From assembly GCA_030549775.1 (NCBI GenBank), contig CM060173.1:3873501-3937500 (forward strand): a stretch of DNA of 64,000 nt, written 5' to 3'. Source of the stretch: Tamarix chinensis. Its lineage: Eukaryota; Streptophyta; Magnoliopsida; Caryophyllales; Tamaricaceae. This document shows positions 47,346 to 59,762 of the stretch, piece by piece. The first letter of the stretch is position 1, and the number at the start of each line of letters is the position of its first letter. A program made the translations under genes and the position numbers. Under the pieces are notes generated by a model. That model was not told the DNA's origin, did not search any database, and saw nothing but the letters and a program-made list of their open reading frames with translations.

Positions 47346-48309
47346 TGTAACACCCCCAAATTTCACAGTTGAAAATTTTTGTTTATGCAGATAACCATAC
47401 ACTAAAAATAAAGGGGGATACCATTGTAATTGGCACAAGATTGACCCCCGGCCAATCTCGTCTCAACAACAAGGCTAGAAAATTTAAAGGTATTAATGTG
47501 AGTAATCAATAAAACCATAATAGTTCCAATACTTTATAAATAAATAAAAAGTGCAAAATTGTCAAAGTTAATACAGAAGTAGAAAAAGAATACAATAATT
47601 CCCCATACAGAGGAAATAAAATGGTAAATAAAACAATAGGGAACTCATATAAAGGTAAGCCGAACAACACCCTCTCGAACCCCATGACAAGTACAACATG
47701 CCATCACCCAGTCCCGCCCAAGACATCGTAAGCGTGAAAGTCATCACAGGCACCGTCTCCTACCTACACAAACTCAAGAGGGGTCACTGCTTGTGGAAAT
47801 GAGCAACATCCATGAAATGAGTGATTAGTATGCTACGTACTGAGTAAGATAACCATATGGCTAAGACCATGCAAACATAAAAAGGCAAATGATGCATGCA
47901 GTGAGTCATTCCGATTAATCATAATTATTAAATTTTAAGGTCATTAATTTCATTTTTACACAACTCTCAATTAAGGTCAATGCGAGTACGGGAACCCCAC
48001 TATTATAATCGGTGGATCGAAAACACCAAGGGCAGGACGCTCCTGCCCACTATTATTTGTCGGTGAATCGGTCTCTAGGGAAAAGTGCTCCTGGCCACTA
48101 TTCTCGCTAATGGATCGATCTGGCCCCGACTCTTATGGTGTTCCATGATAAGTGTTTAGTATTTTTTTTTTCATAACTTATTATCATTTAAGGTTTAGTT
48201 TACTAAGTTCAGGATCCCCCACTATTATAGCCGGTGGATCGAAAAAACCCAGGGTAAAACGCACCTGGCCACTATTATTAGTCGGTAGATCAATGTCCAA
48301 GGCACAGTA
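47346..48309 (-). mobile_element. 3' part of an LTR family A copy, minus orientation
   Basis: Read on the minus strand, it ends GAAATTTGGGGGTGTTACA at 47346, the family terminus. Inside (48000-48300, minus) are copies of a word like GATCCACCG..TATAATAGTGG followed by a CCCTGG or similar block. The same words occur on the plus strand at 52490-52840. The upstream boundary at 48309/48310 is abrupt, where a plus-oriented LTR starts. Confidence 0.6.
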
Positions 48310-48639
48310 TGTAATCCCCTGAAATTTTAAAAACCTATAATTTAATAAATAACTTTTATTTAGGATAAATTAGCCTTTAAATCTATTTAATTTAATTATT
48401 GTATGGATTTTTGAGTATATAAAATTGGATATAAATATTTAATAAATTAAAATAAATATTTTGTTATTTTACCATACTCTTATTATTTAAATAATTTTTC
48501 AAACCATTATTTTACTAAAATTATCCTTTTTAAACCCTTATATTTTAATTATATTAAAATAAATTATTAAATAAATTTATTACTCACAAATATTATATTT
48601 TATTATTTTATAAATTAAATTATTTTATTTAATCACATT

Positions 48640-49830
48640 ACCCTTTTATTATCCTTTTTCTATTTTCTTTCTTCTTCTTTTTTTCTTCCCTTGGGTCGTC
48701 GGCTGGTCTGCCTCTCCCCCACCCCCTGCACTTGGGCCGCAAATCCGCTTCCTCTCCTCCCTCTCCTTCTCCCTCGCACGTCGCCCAACCCATCTTCTCC
48801 TTTCTTTTCTTTCCTTTCTCCTCCGATCGGGCCGACCCACTCTCCTCCTCCCTTCGCCCAGCCTGGCACGCACACAACCTCCCCTGCCCCTTCTTTCTTC
48901 TTCTTCCTTTTTCCCTGGCGAAAAATCTCATCACCCCCGCCATCTCCGGCCACCCTACTTGCAACCCTCTCCCCCTATTGATCTCCCTATCTCTCTCTCT
49001 CCCACCCGTCATTTCTCTGCCCCATCCCGGCCCCATCACCTCTCCCTCTCCTTGCCCATACCCTTCTCTTCTCCTCCCTCTACTTGCCATCGCCATTCCC
49101 CTACCATCTTATCCCCGCCCTACCAAGCCACCCTATCCCCTCCTTTCTCTCCTTCTTCTATTTCTTCTTCCCTTCCTGTTCCATTCGGCCATTTTTCGAG
49201 CTCCATATGCATTCCCCGACCTTCTTTTCTCTCCCTTTCTTCTCCTTCCCTCACCCTCCCTGTTTTGCTTCACCGCCACCATTCCGCCGCTGTCGCCGCC
49301 TCACCAGCCACCTGCACCACCCCGCCACCCTCTACCCCTCCCTTGAACCATCACAACACCCATCGAGCCACCCCGCAACCTCCTTCTTCCTCCCCTCTTC
49401 TTTTTCTCTTCTTTTTCTCCCTTCTCCGTAGCCACCCTGCATTGCCTCGATCCTCCGCCTCAGCTGCTACCTAAGCCACCAAACTAACCCTTGCCACTCC
49501 CTCTACCACCCCTAAACCTCCTTTGGCCGAAACCACCACCCGTATGCCTCCATTTTCTCCCCCCCTTTTCCTTCCTTCCCAGCCCCTCCATCTAGACTCA
49601 CCTTGGTAGCCCCCTTTCGTAGCCTCATTGTCGCCACCCTTAGCCGCCGTCAACCTATCCCCGACCACCACCTACACCCCTTCTTCACTCCTGCACCCTT
49701 CCTTTGCCCCAAATACTCCCCATCTACCCTTTTTCTTAGCCCCAAAACCCTAACCCAAAAATAGCCTATTTTTCCTCCTATCACCCACCTTCGAGCCCCT
49801 CCTCCTCATTTCTTTGCATGCAGCTCATGC
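48640..49830. repeat. Pyrimidine-rich, GC-rich block on the plus strand
   Basis: Almost continuous C/T with short breaks. Its long open frames encode only Pro/Ser/Leu-rich low-complexity peptides. It contrasts sharply with the AT-rich flanks and has a mirror-like counterpart (purine-rich) at 54240-55440. Probably part of the LTR, not a host gene. Confidence 0.7.
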
Positions 49831-49978
49831 TGCATGAGCTGCTGCATTTCTTGATTTATTTGGGTAATGATTTTAAGGTATAATAATATTTTAAGTTAAT
49901 TAAGTGTTATAAAGTCTTATATTTTGATTTTTATTATTTCTAATATAATAAATCTTGATATTATTTTTAAGTATTGGT

Positions 49979-50270
49979 AGGGCTGTAAACGAGCTAAGCT
50001 GAGTCGAATACCCCTAGGCTTAGGTTTGACTCGTTTAACTAAAAGAGCCTAAAATGATATTTGGGCTCAGCTCGTTTAACTAAACGAACGAGCCGAGTTG
50101 AGCTAACGGGCCAAAGTAAAAAAATGAACCGAGCCGAGCTTTTTCAAGCTTGGGCTCAGCTCGTTTATTAAATGAATCAAGCTCAAGCCTCACTTTTAGG
50201 CTCGTTTAACTAAATGAACGAGATGAGCCGAGCCGAATACCTAACTGGCTTAGTTCATTTACAACCCTAG
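49979..50270. mobile_element. hAT-type MITE with 8-bp TSD
   Basis: TSD GTATTGGT at 49971-49978 and 50271-50278, perfect. Left end AGGGCTGTAAACGAGCTAAG; the right end in reverse begins CTAGGGTTGTAAATGAACTA. The interior is packed with GAGCCGAGC/GCTCGTTTA words that pair with one another. An 8-bp TSD and (T)AGGG-type ends fit a non-autonomous hAT. Confidence 0.88.
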
Positions 50271-50756
50271 GTATTGGTTTTGATAATCAAAGCTTGAATA
50301 TTTAACGGGAATATCGGTAAGGTTCATTTTTGCGGAAATTAAGGTAACCATTAAATCCTACTTAAACGCATGGATTAACATATGTTAGTACATTAGGATT
50401 TTTAATATATTATTATGCTTGATATATGTTGTTTAATATAATATATGTGGTTTCTTGTGTTGATTGATAAAAAGGAAGTATGATAGATTATATGTTATCT
50501 ATGAAAATATTGTTTAATGTAATAGCTGGTTATTAATGAAAATGTTAAGTATTATCTCTATTGTGTTATGCTATTCTAATCTTTAATGCATGGTTAATAT
50601 TTTGTGAGCCCTATGGGTATTTTAGTAATATATCTTGTGCAATAATATGGCCTAATATATATAGGTACTAATAAGTATTATATTAAATATAATAGTTGTG
50701 GATGAGGTATTAATATTAATGTTTTACGTAGTGATGATAATTTAATATAAGTGGTG

Positions 50757-51690
50757 TAACAATGGGCAAAAATGGTATTTTGTAAGTAAAAAGGATAAAT
50801 AGGTAATTTTGGAAGTAAATGGGGTAAAATGGTAATTTTGGAGGCAAGGGCAAAAATGGTAATTTGTAAGTCAAAAGGGTAAACTGGTAATTTTGGAAGT
50901 AAAGGGTAAAATGGTAATTTGTAAGTAAAAGGGATAAATTGATAATTTTGGAAGTAAAGGGTAAATTGGTAATTTTAGAGGTAAAGAGGTAAAATGGTAA
51001 TTTTGTAATTAAAGGACAAAATGGTAATTTCATAAATAAAGGGAAAAATGGTAATTTTGTAATTAAAGGGTAAAATGGTAATTTTGTAATTAAAGGGCAA
51101 AATAATAATTTCATAATTAAAGTGCAAAATGTTAATTTCGTAATTAAAGGAAAAATGGTAATTTCTTAATTAAAGGGCAAAATGGTAATTTTGGAGGTAA
51201 GGGCAAAAATGGCAATTTTATAAGTGAAATGGTGCTGTGGAAATTTTGGAAGTTAAAGGGTAAAATGGTAATTTTGAAAGTGAATGGGCAAAATAGTAAT
51301 TTTGAAAATAAAAGGGGTAAAGTGGAAATTGGAAAGGAGTAACTTGGTAATTATGATAATAGAGAAGGATAATTTGGTAATTTAGCCAACTAAAGAGTAA
51401 TTTGGTAATTTTGATAATTGATAAGGGTAGTTTGGTAAATTATGATCATAGAGAATGACAAATTGGTAATTTAACCGACTAGAGGGTAATTTAGTATTTT
51501 TCATGATGGGGAAGGGTAGTTTGGTAATTATGTTAATAGAGAGTGGTAATTTGGTAATTTAACCAACTAAATGGGTAATTTGGTAATTAGGATAATGAAG
51601 AAGGGTAATTTGGTAATTTGACTAACTAAAAGGCAATTTGTTAATTGTACTAAAGGAAGAAGGGAAATTTTGTAATCTAACCAACCAAAT
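50757..51690. repeat. Minisatellite, about 27-28 bp period
   Basis: Roughly 30 imperfect units of the form AAAGGGTAAAATGGTAATTTTGTAATT. It is cleanest at 50820-51230 and decays to the right, where the unit reads ggtaatttggtaatt. On the minus strand the 27-base period is open over 50716-51114 and gives a repeated LITKLPFYP-like peptide. That frame is a by-product of the repeat. Confidence 0.88.
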
Positions 51691-52920
51691 GAAAAATATA
51701 TTAAGCTTAATAATTATGAAGGGGAATTGGTGACCTAGTAGGTATGGGAGATAACTTGGTAACCTAAATCGAGTAAGGGGTAAATGAGTGATTTGTATCT
51801 AACATGTCGTTGTGGTAGTGGAATTTCGTAATATGGCTCAAATAACGCTGAATAGCAAGATAAGAGTATTTGATAAGTAGTAAGTATCACGAGAACAAAT
51901 TCTAATTCGAAATTAGATGAGACTATGATGGCCTTAGTGATTCCTCTGTGTTATTTTGGATAATCGTTGAATAAGAAATATCTAATGACATCAAAATGAT
52001 TGAAAGTGAATGAGTACCTGATTATTGTGCTTTTGTGATCACCTTAATTAAGATACTAATACTTAAAGTGAAAGACCTCGAGATCGGGATGGTGGCTCTT
52101 TAGGGGTCGCTACCCTAAATATGTGGTTTAGCCAACAGTTATTCTGGTATTTGCTGGTGTGCCTTTGTGCCCCAATTAGGCCCTATATCTTACTCTATCT
52201 AGATATACAGACCTAGTTAGGGGGTATGCATACTTGTAGATTAGGTGTCCTTGTCGGTAGGGTACTGAGTTAGCTTTACGCACCAGTACAACCAGGGTAC
52301 CTTTGTGTCCCTGGGTTGATAGTTGAAGGGTACTGAGTTGCTTTTATGCACCAGTGTGACCGGTGTACCTTTGTGTCCTGGTATCTTTATCTCCTTATCG
52401 AGGTAAATAAATGGAATTATTGTTCTGACTAAAAAGGAAAAACACTAATCGTGAAAGTGAAAGATTAATGAGCCAGGCCCATTTGAATTATATTATAAGT
52501 ACCGATCCACCAGATATAATAGTGGCCCATGAGGTTTTGCCCTGGACTATGTTTATGAGTACCAATCCACCGGATATAATGGTGGCCCAGATGCATGTTG
52601 CCCTGGATGATGTATATTTGTATTCTGATCCACTAGCTACAATAGTGAGGGTCCCAAGCTCAATAAATTTGATTTGGTTGTGAATAAATTATGGAAAAAT
52701 ACTGATCACTTATAGTGGAACACCACGTGAGTTGGGGCCAGACCAGTCCACCGGCGAATAATAGTGACCAGGATTATTTTGCCCTAGAGACCGATCCACC
52801 AGCAGTAATGGTGGTTAGGAGCGTTCTGCTCTGTATGTATTCTGGTCCATGCAAGATCACATCACTCGTTCATTTTGATATAATCTCTTTTATTTTTCCC
52901 CCTCGTGGATCATGAGATAA

Positions 52921-53500
52921 TTAGGTCAATCTCATTTCCCCTTATCAACTCACTTCCCCTTTTCGCTTTTCATCATTTCACCTCATATCATATTATTAAA
53001 CTTCCTAGTATGCATGCCCTAGAAGATCACATCATATAACATCATAAGCACAGCACATATAAGCATTATACACATGCCATAAGGAATTCACATAAGCATA
53101 CCTCAACTCCAAGTTGCGCTACAAGTAATTAGTCATTATAACTATAAAGTACACGACATAGCATAACACATGGCACACAAGGTACATAACACACACATTG
53201 TTGGTTTCAGCCACATCCTTGCCTAATATGACACCAGTTTTGGAGCATGCTCCTACACCTCCTTAGAGTTTTGACTTGATTCACCTATAAGAGGGAAATA
53301 CTAAGGCCTAATTTCCCTCTTTCCAAAATTACCATTATTCCTGCCTTGCCCTTATCATAACCTACTATTAGGACTAATAATGATAATAGTAGTTTTAGAT
53401 GTAAAAGTCGGGTTATTATTCTTAAAGTAGCTAATCATGCTACTACTAATCAAAATAGGTCTTAGTAAATACATCGGTTCATGTTAAAGTAATTATAGCG
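52921..53500. other. Non-coding LTR-associated sequence
   Basis: No gene. Minus-strand reading shows ggtaattttggaaagaggg near 53335-53315, one unit of the word that builds the 50.8-51.7 kb minisatellite. This supports membership in the minus-oriented LTR copy. Confidence 0.4.
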
Positions 53501-53877
53501 ATATTCATGTTATTAAAGATAAAAACTTTAATATTACTAATAATAACAGTAGCAGTAGTTGTAGTGATAATACTAATAATAACCCAAATCTTAGTAATAA
53601 TAATAGTAATATTAGTAATACTAAAATAATGATAAGAATGATAAGAATGATGATGATGATAATAATAATAATAATAATAATGCTAGTAGTGATAGTAATG
53701 TTAGTGACATAGGTAATATTAACAATAATGACAATGTAATAATAATAGTTATAATCTTAAGAATAATACTAACAAGGGTCCTAATAATCATAATAGTAGT
53801 AACCTTGGTGATAATATGGTTAAGTATAATAATAGTGATATTAGTAGTAGTAGTAATAGTAATAATAATAATGTTAA

Positions 53878-53932
<55 letters not shown>

Positions 53933-54240
53933 CGAAATGGTAGTAGTAATATATAAGGATTCAAATATTTACAATAATAATAAAAGTGATAATATGCCAA
54001 AGTTAGCATTAATAATAATAATAATAATAATAATCATCATCATCATCATAAAAAATGATAATCATAATAATAATAAAGTTGCCGATCATTAATAACAATA
54101 ATCTTAGTAAAAATATTCAAAAGTTAGGTTAAATAATAATAACGACAAAGGTAATAATAATAATGATGATGATGATGATGATGATGATATTAAGGATAAT
54201 AATATTAATACTAGTAAAAATTGCTAACAATTGCATAAAA
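53500..54240. repeat. AAT/TAA trinucleotide-rich array
   Basis: Dense AAT, TAG and GAT triplets. The longest pure stretch is about 18 AAT/TAA units at 53878-53932, and a (GAT)n tract lies at 54163-54189. Long frames here encode runs of Ile or Leu and are artefacts. Confidence 0.85.
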
Positions 54241-55440
54241 AAGGGTTGAGGAGGTTAGGGTACCACCCAGAGACGGTGGTGACCGGGCGACCCACAATGG
54301 CGGTGGTGGAGGGAGAAGAGAGGTGGAGAGATGGTTGTCTAGGCTAGAAGAGGGGGGAATGAGGAGGTGATTGAGGTGGTGGTGGGTGCCTTAGGTGGAG
54401 AGGGTTGGAATGGGGGTGGTGGTTTAGCCAAAGGGGCGACGCACGGTAGTGGGTGTGGTGGCTAAAGGTGGTGGAGGGGGAGGAAGGGAGAAGGAGAGGG
54501 AGGCAGGGGAAAAGGAAGGTAGGGGAAGGTAGATGAAGTTCTTCTGGTTGTTTTGGGGGGTAGAGGGGGTGGTGGTTGTGGCGAAAACGGCGGTGGATGG
54601 CTGTGCGAAGGGCGGCGGTGTGGTTGATCGGGGAGTGAACTTTGCATGGGCGGGGTGGCTCGTGCAGGACAAATCGTTGGTGGTGGAAGGTGTAGTTTGG
54701 TGGAGGGTAATGCAGGGAGCGGTTTGGTAGGTGGCTCGGGCAACAACGCTAAGCGGCGGCGGGGCGATCATCTGATTGGGAGGTGGTGCAAAAGAGGGTT
54801 TTATGGGTTTCAAATCAAAGGAGTCTGATTATGGTTGCTTATGGGGTATTTATAAGCTGAATGGAGGGGAAAACGACAAGGGGGAAGAGGGCAAAAGGGG
54901 GTAGGTGAGGTAGTACCACCGACTGATGGTGATAGGCCGACGCAGGTCTGCCATGGCAGGGGGAGTTGTTGGTCTGGGGAGAGAAAGGAAAGGGGTAGGC
55001 ATGCTAGAGGAGGGAGAGGGTTTGGTTGGGTCAAAAATGGAAATAAAACAACGAGGGAGAGAGGGAAGGACGATTGGCGTGCGGTTGGTGGCTGCCGACA
55101 GAATTTGGGGTTGTAGGTTGGTGTTGCAAGTCAGGGTTGGGGAGAAGGAAGGGGAAGGGGAGATGAAAGGGTTGGATCGGGCGGTCTGGGAAGGAAAGAA
55201 AGAAAAAAAATGGATCGGGGCTGGGTGATGGAGGAGGAAGAAGGAAGGGCGGTGCGGGCTTGGGACGTGCCGAAGGAGAAGAAAAAAATAAGGGTTTTGG
55301 GCTACGAGGGGTTGGCCCAAATCGGGGAAGAAGGAAAAAAAGAAGAGATGAAGGAGAGAAAAGAAAGAAAAAGGAAAAGACGGGAAAAAGGAAAAAAAAA
55401 AAAAGGAAAAGGAAAATTAATGGGTTGGTTGGGTATATAG
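54240..55440. repeat. Purine-rich, GC-rich block (pyrimidine-rich on minus strand)
   Basis: Mostly G/A with GGTGG, GGGAG and GAAGG words. It mirrors the block at 48640-49830 in composition and in distance from an LTR start. The frames are low-complexity Gly/Val/Lys-rich or, in reverse, Pro/Ser/Thr-rich, and show no domain. Confidence 0.7.
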
Positions 55441-55719
55441 GATATTTTGGTATTTTTGATTATTTAAAATAATAATATTGAGAAAAATAATAATTAAATT
55501 CCTTTTTAGATTAATTTGGGATATTTTGAATAATTTTTCCTAAATTCCATTTTAATTAGAAAAACACCCTATTTTTTCCTAATTAAATTATTTATTATTT
55601 TCCTCTTGATTTGCCTTAATTAATTTTCTTTGTTTTAAAAAAATAGTTTATTTTATTAATTTTTCTAAAAAATCCTTATTTTATCATAAATTTCTAAATT
55701 AGGGTTTTGGGGTATTTCA

Positions 55720-56441
55720 GTTTTTGTTCTTTATAATTATTTAAATTCTTAACTTTAGCTTCTATATTTTAGATATTTTAAACCTTATCTTATCATCATA
55801 TATATTATTGTTAACACAATCTAGTCTTTTCGTATTGTGTGCTTGTTTCATTTTATTTTCATTGCATCAAACGTGTATTATGCGAATGATTCACACTTCT
55901 CTCATGTTTGATGGGGTGGTAACTTTCTCCCAATTTATTTTTTTTAGAACAAGTAATGCCCAAGATAGGTTGAGGGAAATTTTATAAATGAACATCATCA
56001 CCATCCTTTATGCATCCTTGACAAACTAGAAGCCCTTGCAACTACGTCTTCAAGACCCAACCACATTAGTCATGACACACCACAACCAACATTCGAACCT
56101 CGTAAGGGGATCTACCAACATTGATATTAATCTTGAACTAGCATTCCTTTGGGGGAAACCCAACAAAACTCCTTGTACATTTTTTTGACCCGACGTTGTT
56201 TCGTCTTGGAAAACTTACAGCAACTACTTAACATAGTCCCGCACCCATCATGACTCTAAAATTTATCTTCAAAGGTCCATTTATTAATGCACCACCAAAT
56301 TTCTCAAGAAAAGGTAATGATCCAAACCACACCTACCTTGTGCGCCTTTAAAACCAATGTTATCCATCTATTTTATTTTCAACGCTTCTATTTATCTTAA
56401 AAATAAAAATTTTAAGCTAAGAAAATTCGGGTGGTGTTACA
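55720..56441 (+). mobile_element. LTR family A terminus, plus orientation
   Basis: Ends AAAATTCGGGTGGTGTTACA at 56441. The block AACGCTTCTA about 60 bases before the end is shared with the terminus at 901. Its own start is not visible; it may be a truncated copy. Confidence 0.5.
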
Positions 56442-59000
56442 GCCACCTCGAAGGACCCTATCACATTCTCATATTTAATTTTACTATGATTGTATTTTAT
56501 TAGAGGTTAGCACGTATAAGCACACAACTAACAACCTTTAACCCCTTTTATCCATTTTCCATAAATAATAACCATACTCAAATGATTTTGTAATACCTTA
56601 TTTTTCCCAAAACCCTAATTTAATTAGAATTTGTATTATTTAAAAATGAAAGTATATTATTTTGAATGGTTCATTGCATCCTTTTAGAATTTATAAATCC
56701 TGGTTATATTTTTGAAGCATTTTGTTCACATTTTCTTGTCACTCCTTATAATTTTAACTTTTGTAAGATTTTTAAGCCACTTTTGATTATCAAACTTATT
56801 CAAAACTATTCCAAACCATTTTAAATTGCTCAAATTTGAATAAATTAGTATTTTTCAAGTCTTTGAGGCAATTTTTTTATCTTTTAAATGAATACTTTGA
56901 TGAAATAATACTATTCACCATCTATTTTTTTAATCGTGTTTTAAGCTACTAAACGAGAATTTTTGCTAAAAAAAATTATGAAACTTTGGGGACACTTATA
57001 TTTTTCCGTATATTAAGCTAAATATGTATTAAAAATGGTTTTTGATTAATATTAACATTTTTCAAATAAATTTTGCCAAATTTAGATATGATTAGCCTCT
57101 GAAACTCAACCTTTTATATAATATACCTATCCTAAATATTTTAATTTTGATCTTATATTCCTAAAATATCTAAAGATATTTTGGAAATTAATTTTCTAAC
57201 CTTGGGTATTGCAAAATTCCTGTAACCTACCCCTTTATTATCATAAAAAAGTGCCTTTAATAGCATAAGTATATAAACTAAGCCCAAAATTCTTCCAACC
57301 TCTTATTTCCTTCATACTTCTGTGCCCCTTAGCTCCCAATAACGTCATTGTTCAGTATCCTTCCTTCCTCCACTAATTTTTTTAGCTTTCTTTATTAATC
57401 AATGCTTTTGTTTGATTTTTTACATGTTTTAGGTGGTTTGGTGCATATATGAAAAAAGAGAATGTATTGTGCTTGAGAGAGGATGTTCTCTAGTTGATTA
57501 TAGAGCTTTAGAATCATGGTAAACATGACAATACTAGAAGTAGATAGAATTTAAGTGATAGCACGATTATACCATGTTTGGTTTTCCAGGGTCTTTAGTT
57601 TTGTGAACGTTTCATGAGGTTATTATTGAGTGATGGCTTTTAGATTTTAAGAGCATGATTATATAGGTTGTTATGGTATTTTTTTCCTTTATATCATATT
57701 TGTAGCCAACCATCAAGATGTGTATAATTTTGATGAAATTTTGATGTATTTGGTAGTGGTTTCGGCCTATAGCTAGAAACTTGTGATGTTATTGTTTTTC
57801 TCAAGTTTTAATGGTTCCAATGTATTTTTTAGATTGTTTAGGTATTACTTTATATATTTCAAGTCATGATATTTGTATAATTGAAGTTATGTTATAGTGG
57901 TGTTTTAAATATGAGAGTGATTTTCTTATGTTCTAAATTGTCAAATGCATTCTAATTCCTTCTTTATGTATTCAATGTGTTTGAAGTTTGAGGGTTTAGA
58001 TCTTTGTATGCTAGAAGTTATCCTATTTTCTTTATTTTTAGGATTCAAGGTCAATATGGTATTTTCGCATGAAATTTGATTTCAATAGTAAAATTATGAG
58101 TTATACCATGTTTATTATTTATTAAGTGTCTCTATAATTTAATTTCATAATTGTTAGAACATGGTTTCTATTTTATTCATAATTATATAGTTTAGGGCAT
58201 ATTAGGGTTGTTTTTGTCATTTTACGCCTAAATGTCTTAATATATATTTTATACCAAATGGTTGACCTTGGCCATTAATTTGACTATTAGAATAGTAAAT
58301 TTACGTAAATGGTAAAATGACATGAATAATATTTACTATAATAAGTAACTTTTGGCTTTTTAAATACAAGCTTCTTAACATATTTTTACAAATATCGTTG
58401 TACATGAATGCTATTTTGGTAAATAGTAATTTTTTCTAAATTTTGTGTGAGGGCTTAATTTTTTAGGTGGTGATTAATAATAAATATGAAAAGTTGTTAA
58501 ATTTCTAAGTGAAATATTGCATTTGAAATTAGTATAATCCTTTGCCTATCTAGCAAAGATCACATGTGTAGTCCATAAGACACATGTTATACAGTTAGCC
58601 TTGATTTGGCTATCTAATGCTCGTTAAAATAGTACTAACATCGCCAATGCTAAACATTTCTCTTCTCTATAGCTACCTACCTATCCTATAGAGGGTTTTG
58701 ATTTTTAATAATAAAGTGACTATAATAGTATGACGATCCATATCTCCTCTACACTTTGAAACAAATACCTAATGCCCACGTAGCATATAAGATACTTACA
58801 TGGTGCTCTTGAGGCACGAGAGATTGATGTGTTTCATATTATAAGTGAGGTTTCTTTTTTTCAATAGAATAAAGTTGCATAAACCTAATTAAGTGAATTA
58901 TCTATAGACGCGTGTTATTATGATAATGTGGTATGTGGTGTGAAATATATAGATGACATATCTAGTGAGAACCACCATATACGGTGAAAACTAATAACGA

Positions 59001-59530
59001 TTATAGTTTTCTAAGATGCTTATAGTAGTTTCCACTACCTACTACAAGTAGTTTCCACTGCCTGCTACAAGTAGTTTCTTAAAATAAAACACAAATATCT
59101 AATATTTATAAAAATGCCACCACAATTTGTTTTCCTTTACACTCAAATATCACAGTTTCCTAAGAGACTTATAGTAATTTCCTCCACCTACTGGAGACAA
59201 TTTCCACTACCTATTGTGGGTAATTTCTTGACGTGAAATATAAATACATAATATTTTTAAAGATCTCACCATTTTTTGCCAACACTTGAATCCTATAGTT
59301 TCCCAACATACTTAGTAGTATCTTCCATCTACTAATAGTAGCTTCCACCACCTATGGTAGGTAGTTTCTAAAGCCGAAATATAAACATACAATATTTACA
59401 AAAATACCATCGACTTTTTTTTTCTAACATTCGAATACTATAGTTTTTTGAAACTGCTTACAATAGTTTTCTCTGCTTACTAACATAAGTTTTCACCACC
59501 TACCGTGGGTAGTTTATTCAACTCAAAATA
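59001..59530. repeat. About 145-bp tandem repeat, 3.6 units
   Basis: Units start near 59001, 59149, 59293 and 59438. Each opens with (t)atagtttcc.aa.a...cttatagtagtttcc, then an inverted word pair (cacctac...gtgggtagttt), and ends with gaaatataaacatacaatattta. Units have diverged clearly from one another. Confidence 0.8.
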
Positions 59531-59762
59531 TTAGTTATCAGTTCTTACTAAGAGAGCTAGTTCTCATTTGATATTTCATATATATACATATACATATATA
59601 TGTATATATATATAGGGGAGGGGTCACATACAAACTATAATTAATATACAAACATAGGAATTAATCTCATCCATTGGATTAAAATTTAATCACATTCAAT
59701 ATTTTACTAATACCAAACCAAAAAACTAATCCAAACCTATATCCAAACCAAATATCCAAACT

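Larger units (their letters stand above)
48310..52920 (+). mobile_element. LTR family A copy, plus orientation (end not found)
   Basis: Starts TGTAATCCCCTGAAATTTTA. In order it holds AT-rich DNA, a pyrimidine-rich block (48640-49830), a MITE (49979-50270), a 27-bp-period minisatellite (50757-51690), a section with ggtaccttTGTGTCC repeats (52290-52390), and the GATCCACC/TATAATAGTGG repeats (52490-52840). No coding domains. I could not find the family terminus, so the right limit is arbitrary. A nested origin inside a minus-oriented copy (47346-48309 plus sequence up to 55719) is possible, but the expected CAGTA duplication was not found. Confidence 0.5.
53500..55719 (-). mobile_element. 5' part of an LTR family A copy, minus orientation
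   Basis: On the minus strand it begins TGAAATACCCCAAAACCCTA at 55719, like the family start. AT-rich DNA, a pyrimidine-rich block (55440-54240 on the minus strand) and the trinucleotide array follow. It may be the missing front of the fragment ending at 47346, separated from it by the plus-oriented copy at 48310. Confidence 0.5.

Noticed and set aside
48638..49474. Overlapping frames of 100-200 residues on both strands
   Set aside because: By-products of a pyrimidine-rich block: low-complexity Pro/Ser/Leu or Arg/Gly/Glu, no domain, inside an LTR.
50716..51114. 132-residue repetitive peptide on the minus strand
   Set aside because: It is the translation of a 27-base minisatellite; the open frame follows from the period being a multiple of three.
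53788..54092. Poly-Ile and poly-Leu frames
   Set aside because: Direct translation of AAT/TAA triplet repeats.
54424..55472. Frames of 60-156 residues on both strands
   Set aside because: Same reason: purine-rich repeat DNA with biased composition and no family match recognised.
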